Origin: an uncultured Clostridia bacterium
Lineage (GTDB): Bacteria > Bacillota > Clostridia > Oscillospirales > Acutalibacteraceae
DNA length: 38,748 nucleotides
Direction of reading: 5' to 3'
NCBI GenBank assembly: GCA_958436475.1
Contig: CAUBKG010000012.1
Location: 1-38,748 of the forward strand
Shown: piece by piece, positions 23,693 to 30,516 of the stretch
Numbering within the stretch: position 1 is the stretch's first letter
Layout of the letters: each line of letters starts with the position of its first letter
The notes under the pieces: generated by a model
What the model was told of the DNA's origin: nothing
Seen by the model: the letters and a program-made list of their open reading frames with translations, nothing else
Database searches by the model: none
Made by a program: the position numbers and the translations under genes

Positions 23693-23966
23693 TAGGCGAT
23701 ACAGTCAGGGTACCATGCACCTCAGGCGGCAGCTTTTTCCCGCTTTTCGCGTTGTGCCTTTCCTAGCAAGGCGTCAGCCTTGCGGCTTCGGGCGCGTTAA
23801 AGCCCCAAAAAATCATCTGCCTGAGGTCAACGATTTTTCGCGGGAAAAATGGAGCATACAGCGCGGCGTGCGCGTAAAGGTTTCCTGCCGTATGGCGAAA
23901 ACGCACAGCAGCCCCTTGTTTTCAGGCTTCCGCGAAAAACGCATTGTGCCCTGACTGTATCGCCTA
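23693..23966. mobile_element. 274-bp element with 18-bp perfect terminal inverted repeats (MITE-like)
   Basis: The ends TAGGCGATACAGTCAGGG (23693-23710) and its exact complement (23949-23966) form perfect 18-bp terminal inverted repeats; both end in TA, as expected for insertion at a TA dinucleotide. No protein frame is credible. Inside are several further stems: 23719-23727 with 23819-23827 (9 bp), 23734-23743 with 23840-23849 (10 bp), and a GCAAGGC/GCCTTGC hairpin. The first two interlock in pseudoknot order. It may be a non-autonomous transposon remnant, a structured RNA, or both. It lies between the Se/S gene promoter region and the ispF terminator. Confidence 0.65.
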
Positions 23967-23973
23967 AATATAA

Positions 23974-24015
23974 AAATACCCCGCAGCTATTACCATACTA
24001 TGCTGCGGGGTATTT
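23974..24015. terminator. Intrinsic terminator of ispF
   Basis: A perfect 14-bp stem AAATACCCCGCAGC/GCTGCGGGGTATTT with a 14-base loop and A/T-rich ends, 28 bases after the ispF stop. It can act on either strand. Confidence 0.85.
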
Positions 24016-24042
24016 CCCTGACAATATGTATTTTCGTAAAGG

Positions 24043-24516
24043 TCAAATGCCGTTCAGCAGACAGACGGCATGCGCCGCAATGCCTGCTTCCGCCCCGGTA
24101 AAGCCGAGCCCTTCCTCCGTGGTTGCCTTTATGTTCATTTGTTCCATTCCGATACGGCAGGCTTCGGCGATATTCTTCCGCATCTCCTCGATATAGGGGG
24201 AAAGCTTCGGGCGCTGGGCTATCAACGTTGCATCGATATTTTCCACGCGGTATCCCTTCGAGCGGATCAGTTCCTCCACCCGGCGAAGAAGCATGAGGCT
24301 GTCCGCCCCCAAAAAGCGGTCGTCCGTATCGGGAAAATGGCGGCCGATATCCCCGAGAGCCGCCGCGCCGAGGAGTGCATCGGATACTGCGTGCAGGAGG
24401 ACGTCCGCATCCGAATGGCCGAGCAGCCCAAGCGTATGCTCAATCTCCACCCCGCCGAGGATAAGCTTTCGCCCTGCAACAAGGCGGTGTACATCGTAAC
24501 CATGGCCGATTCGCAT
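24043..24516 (-). CDS. ispF: 2-C-methyl-D-erythritol 2,4-cyclodiphosphate synthase
   Basis: A 157-residue IspF of the MEP isoprenoid pathway, converting CDP-methylerythritol phosphate to the cyclodiphosphate. Zinc ligands Asp8, His10 (GHGYDVHRL) and His42 (DADVLLHAVSDALLGAA) are present, as are LIAQRPKLSP (about 98-107) and the C-terminal TTEEGLGFTG motif. The length is usual. The gene stands alone; ispD is not adjacent. A GGGAG-type ribosome site precedes the ATG. Confidence 0.97.
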   Translation of the reverse strand: MRIGHGYDVHRLVAGRKLILGGVEIEHTLGLLGHSDADVLLHAVSDALLGAAALGDIGRHFPDTDDRFLGADSLMLLRRVEELIRSKGYRVENIDATLIAQRPKLSPYIEEMRKNIAEACRIGMEQMNIKATTEEGLGFTGAEAGIAAHAVCLLNGI

Positions 24517-24560
24517 TTTTGGTTCCGTCTCCCTTCCAAAATTCCGTGGTCTGTTCCTTT

Positions 24561-24566
24561 ATTATA
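24561..24566 (-). promoter_or_regulatory. -10 element upstream of ispF
   Basis: TATAAT on the minus strand, 44 bases ahead of the ispF start. The -35 region (GTTCAC at 17-base spacing) is poor, so this is a moderate call. Confidence 0.45.
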
Positions 24567-24619
24567 TGCCATGAACGCAACGCGTGAACGGCAGAATTGC
24601 CCATCCCGCCGCTTCGCGG

Positions 24620-24678
24620 CGCGGGGGCATAAGGTAAGTATAATAATCGCTTTGCGGTTATTATACTATATCCCCGCG
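24620..24678. repeat. Nested inverted repeat between ispF and the lipoprotein gene
   Basis: Outer arms CGCGGGG/CCCCGCG (24620-24626, 24672-24678) enclose a 13-bp near-perfect hairpin GTATAATAATCGC / GCGGTTATTATAC (24638-24650, 24654-24666) with a 3-base loop. The stem contains TATAAT-like sequence on both strands. No U-tract follows. The rest of the 24517-24824 gap (308 bases) shows nothing I can name. Confidence 0.5.
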
Positions 24679-24824
24679 CGGAAAGGAATCTCCGATTTTT
24701 AGTACCCTATTTAAAAGTAAGCCTACAAACTTACGCTGCCATCGCCAAGCTCTCTCGCCCGTGCTTCCCCGAAGCCTTTCTCCCTTGCGCGCAAACGAAC
24801 TCCTCGCCGGCCGGCGGCTCTATT

Positions 24825-25898
24825 TTATTTTGCAAGCATACAGAAATTATTGATATACCCTTCGCTTACCGTAAAGACCAGCGTTAATTCATCCGTTTCA
24901 TAATTATACTTATACAATCCCCTGGGGTAGGCTTTGGTATCGTATTTTCCGCCGCCCAGAAAAAACACTTCGTTTTTCTCGCCGTTGAAGCATAGATATG
25001 AATATCCGGTCACCAGCTTTTCATCGATATTGGTTTGCTCTGCAGCCTCTCCGGTGTCTAGATCAATTAAATAAGTGGCGGTATTAGCATCTGGATTAAT
25101 CAATATATCGTCATCATATTCTGTTACAAGCAACCGGCCGGAACAATCCAGCGCCGCGCGGTTGATATCCTTTTCTTTCACCGAATAAATGATCTCCGGT
25201 TCGCTTCCATCCAGATGCAGGTTGTAGATATCATAATCTGGTAGAATCAGCTTTGTTGTTTTCTGCATATTATAATCGTTATTTCTGTTTCTTCGCTGCT
25301 CCATATCAAAGCAAGCCGCAATGAGCGATTTGGTATATACGTTATACGAAAGGAAAGAAACGCACAAATTTTCCTTTATGGGAAATATTTTGGTCTCCCC
25401 GCTGTCTTTCATATAATAAACCGGCTTTTCCTCATTTTCTCCATATGGACAGGCGGACAGCACCACCATATCTTCCAGCGGAATGATTTGATTGATTGCA
25501 AACAGGTTATCGGTTAAAATTTTCTTCTCTCCCGAATCCAGATCATACACAGCCAGCTGATCCCCATGGCCTCCGTCTTCAAACATGATCCTTTCCGAAA
25601 AATAAATGGCATGGTCGTATTCGCTGTAAACCGCCAGCGGATATTGGGAGGTATATGCGATATTCTCCCCTGTTTCTATTTCCCTCAACTGCTCCGTGGT
25701 TATATCATAGCAATAATTGTTCATGGAAGCACCGCCGCCCTCCGGGTCGCTCGTATCGTTGTAGGAAGTGACGTTAATGGTTAAATACGCATGGGTCTCT
25801 GCGGCTTTCGGTGCATCGTCCCCGTTACGGGCGCACCCTGACGGTGCTGCCAGAAGCACTGCGGCCAACAGGCAGGCCGCTATTCTTTTGCATTTCAT
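24825..25898 (-). CDS. Lipoprotein with predicted beta-propeller-like repeats, unknown function
   Basis: A 357-residue predicted lipoprotein. The signal peptide MKCKRIAACLLAAVLLAAPS ends at a lipobox with Cys22 (PSGC), giving a lipid-anchored surface protein. The mature part has repeated short strands with aromatic-Asp/Gly turns (for example LAVYDLDSGEKKIL, TYLIDLDTGEAAEQ, LYKYNYETDELTL), a pattern seen in TolB-like or other beta-propellers. The start at 25898 is set by AAAAGGAG and the signal peptide. No enzyme motif is recognised. It is the last of three adjacent secreted-protein genes and a long hairpin lies in its leader. Confidence 0.65.
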   Translation of the reverse strand: MKCKRIAACLLAAVLLAAPSGCARNGDDAPKAAETHAYLTINVTSYNDTSDPEGGGASMNNYCYDITTEQLREIETGENIAYTSQYPLAVYSEYDHAIYFSERIMFEDGGHGDQLAVYDLDSGEKKILTDNLFAINQIIPLEDMVVLSACPYGENEEKPVYYMKDSGETKIFPIKENLCVSFLSYNVYTKSLIAACFDMEQRRNRNNDYNMQKTTKLILPDYDIYNLHLDGSEPEIIYSVKEKDINRAALDCSGRLLVTEYDDDILINPDANTATYLIDLDTGEAAEQTNIDEKLVTGYSYLCFNGEKNEVFFLGGGKYDTKAYPRGLYKYNYETDELTLVFTVSEGYINNFCMLAK

Positions 25899-25944
25899 GT
25901 TTGGCTCCTTTTTCATCTGGATTTTGGCGGAACAATGATACAGC

Positions 25945-25985
25945 CTCCTGTTGATTCCGGTTAAAATCCGGTGAATCAACAGGAG
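25945..25985. repeat. Long stem-loop in the leader of the propeller-like lipoprotein
   Basis: CTCCTGTTGATTCCGG (25945-25960) pairs with CCGGTGAATCAACAGGAG (25968-25985) across a 7-base loop, with one bulge. The left arm on the minus strand is not followed by a U-tract, so this is not a simple terminator. It could be a leader regulator or a small mobile repeat. Confidence 0.5.
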
Positions 25986-26037
25986 ATTGGAAATCAGCCT
26001 TATACGGAAAGATGATTCCGATACATAGCAAATGGAA

Positions 26038-26879
26038 TCAACGATAAAAGCAATATTGCCCGGATAGCGTTACATTGGAATTATATTCGTAATCGAAAAA
26101 CTCTACCCCTGTTTTCCAAATATCCAGCGCCGCGTTCGGCAGGGAGCCGATATCGTTTTTGGTCATACGCACCGTAACGTATGGCCCGGTAGGATTATCG
26201 CCATATACGCTCCCGCTTCCCTTTTTCTGCGCTCTTACGTTAATTATTGTATTATGCGGAGGGTTAAGGTACTGCCATTTCACGGCAACATCCCCCTTTT
26301 TCAGAGCATTGTTATGATCGCCTATGGTATCGTTATAGGTGGTAAGCCTGCCGCTTCCTTGAACCAGTTTATTGAATGAATTGATACGCACATTATTATA
26401 ATCGCCCCAGTAATACGTTCCGGGGGCGGCATATTCCCCAAGCGCCATACCGCGTGTTGAAGCGCTGCCTTTGGCGTTCCGGGAAAGCCTGGCGGAATTA
26501 TTTGGTTCCTCCACTATTCTTATATACCCATTGCTTTTATAAATGACCCGCAGCCCAGCGGATGGAAGGGTTGGCTCGATAACAATAGCGCCATCGGGCA
26601 AAAGCTCCGGATTCGGCACCTCGCAAAAGCCGTTCTCCTCCACAATGGAATTTTCATCAAATTCCTGTTCTGAGCGCTTCGGCACCACATATTGCCCACC
26701 CTGAATAATTTTATATTCATGATCGTTTATGTATTCGATAATAGTATTAGGCGCCATTCTTACCGGAATGGTTTCCGAAGTAAAAACATCTTCTTCTGCA
26801 CACACATAATTCATACCGGCGATTGTGAAAAACAAGGTTAAAACAAAAACCGATATTTTTTCATAAACTTCTTTTTCAT
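26038..26879 (-). pseudogene. Secreted protein of unknown function, signal peptide frameshifted
   Basis: The downstream open frame (26038-26835) encodes about 265 residues with no family I recognise; it is Gly/Asn/Tyr-rich toward the C terminus. Its frame has no good start: the first usable codon is a TTG at 26835 inside the hydrophobic core. A natural start exists at 26879 (ATG after AAAGGGGAAAG), reading MKKKFMKKYRFLF then a stop. Adding one base within the A/T tract at 26840-26849 joins the two into MKKKFMKKYRFFVLTLFFTI..VCA-E, an ideal Sec signal peptide. So the gene is either frameshifted, misread in a homopolymer, or phase variable. Type is given as pseudogene for that reason; the body looks intact. 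Confidence 0.6.
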
Positions 26880-26928
26880 ACTTTCCCCTTTCCCGGAAAA
26901 TAAAATAGTTTTAATGATTTCCGCTAGA

Positions 26929-26966
26929 CCCGGCAAGCTGTTAAATCAGCGCTGTTTTCTGCCGGG
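26929..26966. repeat. Stem-loop between two secreted-protein genes
   Basis: Arms CCCGGCA/TGCCGGG (26929-26935, 26960-26966) enclose a further short stem. It lies between the DNRLRE-like lipoprotein stop and the next gene; no clear U-tract follows, so a termination role is uncertain. Confidence 0.4.
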
Positions 26967-26978
26967 GCGATTCAGGCA

Positions 26979-28394
26979 TCACTTTTCTTTTAAAATAATC
27001 TCCGTTCTGTTTTTATACAACACGTTGTCATTGCTTAAAACAACGGAAAATACTCCCTCCTTTTCTTCTGCGGATTTTAATAGAACACCATTATGCTCCA
27101 GTTGACCATCCGGAGCATCGCACCAGTTTTTAACCTCCTTCGTAATATCAAATGCCAACAAAGCATCTTCTGGTTTCAAATAAGATACTCTATTACCCGT
27201 TTTATAATGATTATTCCAATTGCCTGTTATGCTGCACCAATCCTCTAAAACCGACAATAGTTCAAAACTCTCTTGATTTTCGCTTAACGAATATGTGGAA
27301 TAATATGCATGCTTTATTTCATTGGAGGTTAAGTTGAACGGCTTCACGAAGTGATATCTTATCAATAATCGGCCAACGCCATAATCGTCGCTGCTGCCGA
27401 TAACAGAATAGTTTTTCAAATACGCATTTTCTAAATCAGGAAGCTTGGAATACAGAGCATTATCGGGCTGCTTATCTCTTCTTGCTTCCAAGGAAATATA
27501 CAGAAGAGAGCCTTTTGGTTCTATGGAACCATCAAGCGTAATCTTCAGCTCATAGGTGTTGTCTTCCCTTTTCACAATTTCCATTCCGCTTTTATAGGAT
27601 ATGCAGCCTGCTGCATCTTTTAATAGCGGAGCCTGGATAACGCCTAAAACATCTTCTGGATTTTTAGGATCATATTTCTCTTTATCGGTTAGGATCCAGT
27701 ATCCCCCGGGCTCTTTATGAACGCTTACTCCGCGGGTGATAGTCCGAAAGAATAACGAAATATCTTTCGTGCGATGATCGTTGATTGCAATTTCACAAGC
27801 CGTTCCCAAAGAGGTTGGATAGTATCTCAGCTCACTGTTTTTAGCAACAACATTTTTATAAAGGATCATATCCTTTTGAATTCCAATAAAATTATTTCGT
27901 GTATCGTATTGAGCAAATGCTTGTGAATCAGGCGAAAACATTTCAAATTCAAACTTCCCCTTTTTTACGATAACACCATTGGTATCCTTATATTCTTTTG
28001 AATAATAAGATTTAATATCGTTATTGGCTACGGTATAAACATATCCGTTGCTTTTTTTAAGCGTATCCACGGTGTTGCAGATTCTTGTATCAATCAGGGA
28101 TAAGCTTCCATTTTCAAAATATGAAATTGGATTTGCATAAACATAAATGGTTTGCGTTCTATCCTCATTATAAAATGCAATCGAATCAGCCGTTACATAT
28201 TCATTTGCTACTGATATATGCCCTTTTTGTTTCATTTCATCTTCCGAAAACAATTCATTATAGTTTGGATCCAGATTAATTTGAACTTCTTGAAACGTTT
28301 TCGGTGCTGAAGAACAGGCCGCTAATAAAAGAAGGCATAGAAAAGCAACGATGATTTTACCTATGGCACGAATAAATCGTAGCTCATTTATCAA
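26979..28394 (-). CDS. Lipoprotein resembling the DNRLRE-containing N-terminal part of WapA/RHS proteins
   Basis: A 471-residue predicted lipoprotein: basic N terminus, hydrophobic core and lipobox LLLAAC (Cys about 27). A middle segment (about 225-300: GYWILTDKEKYDPKNPEDVLGVIQAP, given here only in outline) and a C-terminal region with W...NW-N...FDITKEVKNW...NGVLLKS resemble the DNRLRE domain region that precedes the repeats in clostridial WapA/RHS-like surface proteins. Here there are no RHS repeats and no toxin tip: the protein ends after the domain. The start is TTG at 28394 with GAGGATG upstream. The gene is AT-rich relative to neighbours. The role is unknown; surface attachment or carbohydrate contact is a guess from the domain type. 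Confidence 0.6.
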   Translation of the reverse strand: MINELRFIRAIGKIIVAFLCLLLLAACSSAPKTFQEVQINLDPNYNELFSEDEMKQKGHISVANEYVTADSIAFYNEDRTQTIYVYANPISYFENGSLSLIDTRICNTVDTLKKSNGYVYTVANNDIKSYYSKEYKDTNGVIVKKGKFEFEMFSPDSQAFAQYDTRNNFIGIQKDMILYKNVVAKNSELRYYPTSLGTACEIAINDHRTKDISLFFRTITRGVSVHKEPGGYWILTDKEKYDPKNPEDVLGVIQAPLLKDAAGCISYKSGMEIVKREDNTYELKITLDGSIEPKGSLLYISLEARRDKQPDNALYSKLPDLENAYLKNYSVIGSSDDYGVGRLLIRYHFVKPFNLTSNEIKHAYYSTYSLSENQESFELLSVLEDWCSITGNWNNHYKTGNRVSYLKPEDALLAFDITKEVKNWCDAPDGQLEHNGVLLKSAEEKEGVFSVVLSNDNVLYKNRTEIILKEK

Positions 28395-28522
28395 AAAATC
28401 ACATCCTCAAAAGCTTTTAAGATAAGATGATATTGTATTAAAATAAGCACTATGCCTTCACATGCAGCACTCTTCTCTTGTAACAGATTTTATTATTTAG
28501 TTTTTTCTGTGTGATTATAGTT

Positions 28523-28552
28523 ATTATAGCATTCAGATGCGATATAAGTCAA
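28523..28552 (-). promoter_or_regulatory. Promoter of the secreted-protein cluster
   Basis: Minus strand: TTGACT (28547-28552), 18-base spacer, extended -10 TGCTATAAT (hexamer 28523-28528). Leader of about 120 bases to the TTG start. Confidence 0.75.
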
Positions 28553-28644
28553 ATTTTTACACGAAATATAGAAATAACATTATATAACTTTTAATAGTGC
28601 ACTTCTATCAAATTCGCCCTGCGTAAGAGCGTGTTTTTTTCGAG

Positions 28645-28687
28645 AAAACAAAAATGCTGAAACCCATGATACATAGGGATTCCAGCA
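28645..28687 (-). terminator. Intrinsic terminator after a decayed gene
   Basis: Minus strand: TGCTGGAATCCC pairs with GGGTTTCAGCA (one bulge, one mismatch), then TTTTTGTTTT. No intact gene precedes it, but a short coding remnant ends 58 bases upstream. Confidence 0.6.
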
Positions 28688-28744
28688 CAACATGGCATAT
28701 GGATATCCGGATTTCAAAAAGAATGTCCATATCTTTTACTCTCT

Positions 28745-28858
28745 TCAGCGATTCAAAAGCCGGCGAACGATAGCATTGGCATGGGATGCAGCATCGTCCG
28801 GGGATTGATAAGACTCTTTGAGCGCTGCCTGTTCGGATACGAATTCAATGCCTCCATT
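28745..28858 (-). pseudogene. Possible C-terminal remnant of a lost gene
   Basis: A 37-codon open stretch on the minus strand encodes GIEFVSEQAALKESYQSPDD followed by AASHANAIVRRLLNR and a stop, a composition typical of real protein ends. An in-frame stop lies just upstream and no start codon fits. An intrinsic terminator follows, supporting a decayed gene. The remaining parts of the 28395-29004 gap hold the cluster promoter, this terminator and the hpf terminator; nothing else is evident. Confidence 0.3.
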
Positions 28859-28952
28859 TTAATTTTTTCTGTGGCCGGTAGTCAGAACGGTTCTTATTTG
28901 CAAATAAACTGACACAAAAGTCCGTACCATCCCTCTTAGAGCGGTTTCAAAT

Positions 28953-28989
28953 GAAAAAACAAATAGGCCCCCCGGCAGAACCGGAGGGC
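28953..28989 (-). terminator. Intrinsic terminator of hpf
   Basis: Minus strand: GCCCTCCGG/CCGGGGGGC stem with one mismatch, 5-base loop, then a T-rich tract (TATTTGTTTTTT). It lies 15 bases past the stop codon. Confidence 0.85.
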
Positions 28990-29004
28990 TTGAATTTGGT
29001 TCGT

Positions 29005-29529
29005 TTATTCATCGTACGGCTCGAGCAGGCCGTAATCGCCTTTGTTGCGCTGATACACCACGTTGACAAGCCCGGTTTCCGCGTTGCGGAAGAGGAAAAA
29101 TTCGTGGTTTAGGAGGTTCATCTGCAAAATGGCCTCTTCCACATCCATGGGATGCAGGCCGACCTTCTTGGAGCGGGCCACGTGGAATTCCGGTTCCTCC
29201 TCCACGGCTTCCAGAACCGCCTCTTCAGGAACGGTCATATGAATGCGGCGCTCCACCTTCGTTTTATTTTTACGGATCTGGCGGATGATGCTGTCCACCA
29301 CGGAATCGAGCGCGTCTTCCTTCGCGGCGGCGCATTCCTCCGCGCGGAACAGTAGCCCTTCGCTGCGGACCATAAGCTCCACCACGGCGTGGTTCTTCTC
29401 CGGCGTTACGGTAACGGTTGCCTCCGCCTCATCGCCGAAAAATTTTCCGACCTTCTGGAGCTTTTTCTCTGCCAGTTCCCGGAACGAATCTTTAATGATG
29501 AGCTTTCTGCCGATAATGTTGGTTTTCAT
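29005..29529 (-). CDS. hpf: Ribosome hibernation promoting factor, long form
   Basis: A 174-residue long HPF (RaiA/YvyD type). The N-terminal S30AE domain spans about residues 1-100 (beta-alpha-beta fold, basic helix ending RQIRKNKTKVERR) and the C-terminal dimerisation domain about 118-174 carries the conserved VGLHPMDVEEAILQMNLLNHEFFLF region in outline and NVVYQRNKGDYGLLEP-type end. The long form pairs 70S ribosomes into inactive 100S dimers in stationary phase and stress. The gene is monocistronic with its own extended -10 promoter and terminator. Confidence 0.95.
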   Translation of the reverse strand: MKTNIIGRKLIIKDSFRELAEKKLQKVGKFFGDEAEATVTVTPEKNHAVVELMVRSEGLLFRAEECAAAKEDALDSVVDSIIRQIRKNKTKVERRIHMTVPEEAVLEAVEEEPEFHVARSKKVGLHPMDVEEAILQMNLLNHEFFLFRNAETGLVNVVYQRNKGDYGLLEPYDE

Positions 29530-29591
29530 ACAAACACCCCTCTTTTGAATCAGAATTTCGGTGCTTAGATGAACGCTTCATCTATGGTTCT

Positions 29592-29597
29592 ATTATA
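29592..29597 (-). promoter_or_regulatory. Extended -10 promoter element of hpf
   Basis: TGCTATAAT on the minus strand (hexamer 29592-29597), an extended -10, about 62 bases before the hpf start. No good -35 hexamer is seen. Confidence 0.6.
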
Positions 29598-29655
29598 GCA
29601 CGCGTTTCCCAAAAATAAAAGAGGGGTTTTGTTTAAATATCACAGTTTTCGTTTC

Positions 29656-30513
29656 TCAAATTACGGCAGTTTTATGCCTTGTGACATAACAGCCGATGTT
29701 TACCGCAACCGGAAGGCCGGCGATATGGGTGGCGTATTTCTCAATATTGAGGCCGAGCGCCGTGGTTTTCCCGCCGAAGCCCTGCGCGCCGATCCCCGTT
29801 TCATTGACCGCGCGGAGCATATCCTCCTCGAGCCTGGCATAAACCGGGTCGGGGTTTGGCTGGTCGATGGGCCGGCAGACGGCCTTTTTGGCGAGCAGGG
29901 CGCTGTATTCAAAATCGCCGCCGATGCCAACGCCGATGATCATGGGCGGGCAGGGGTTGCTCCCGGCCTGCCGGACGATGTCCACCACCGTCTGGATCAG
30001 GTCTTCGCGCGTGGCGGCGGGGGTGAGCATCTTCAGCTTGCTCATGTTTTCGCTGCCGAAGCCTTTGGGCGCCACCGTGATTTTTACAGAATTGCCCGGC
30101 ACCAGGCGGGCATGGATGACGGCAGGCGTATTATCCCCGCTGTTGACCCGTTCGAGCGGGTCGGAAACCACCGAGCACCGCAGGAGCCCTTCGGTATAGC
30201 CGCGCCGAACGCCTTCGTTTACAGCATCTTCAAACGCGCCTCCCGTGATAACGGCCTGCTGGCCGATCTCCGCAAACACCACCGCCATGCCGGTATCCTG
30301 GCAGACGGGGATATCGAGCTCCTCCGCCGCCGTGTTATTGCGGATCATATCGCCTAAAATGCTTTTTCCGAGCGGGGAGGTTTCTTCCCCTTCCGCTCTG
30401 CACAGGGCTTCACAGATATCGGCCGTCAGATGCTTGTTCGCATCGATGCAGAGATTCCGCACCGTTTCCGAGATCTGTTCGCATGTGATATACCGGATCA
30501 TTTCCTTTTCCAA
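29656..30513 (-). CDS. Fumarate hydratase/L-tartrate dehydratase-type alpha subunit, lone
   Basis: A 285-residue class I (iron-sulfur) fumarase/tartrate dehydratase alpha subunit. The three [4Fe-4S] cysteines are Cys71 (CQDTG), Cys188 (GSNPCPP) and Cys275 (NIGCYVTRH); GIGAQGFGGKTTALG is also present. Family enzymes need a beta subunit, normally the next gene, to hydrate fumarate or dehydrate tartrate. Here the downstream neighbour is hpf and the upstream one an amidohydrolase, so no beta subunit is present in the window. The start is uncertain: TTG at 30513 or ATG at 30501. The gene starts just after the amidohydrolase stop, so both probably share a transcript. Confidence 0.87.
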   Translation of the reverse strand: MEKEMIRYITCEQISETVRNLCIDANKHLTADICEALCRAEGEETSPLGKSILGDMIRNNTAAEELDIPVCQDTGMAVVFAEIGQQAVITGGAFEDAVNEGVRRGYTEGLLRCSVVSDPLERVNSGDNTPAVIHARLVPGNSVKITVAPKGFGSENMSKLKMLTPAATREDLIQTVVDIVRQAGSNPCPPMIIGVGIGGDFEYSALLAKKAVCRPIDQPNPDPVYARLEEDMLRAVNETGIGAQGFGGKTTALGLNIEKYATHIAGLPVAVNIGCYVTRHKTAVI

Positions 30514-30516
30514 TGC

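Noticed and set aside
23472..23954. A 160-residue plus-strand frame across the Se/S gene leader and the TIR element
   Set aside because: It overlaps the start of a real gene and the inverted-repeat element, with no family similarity.
29530..29655. A raiA-motif structured RNA upstream of hpf
   Set aside because: Only about 125 bases separate hpf from the next gene and no large conserved fold is visible there.
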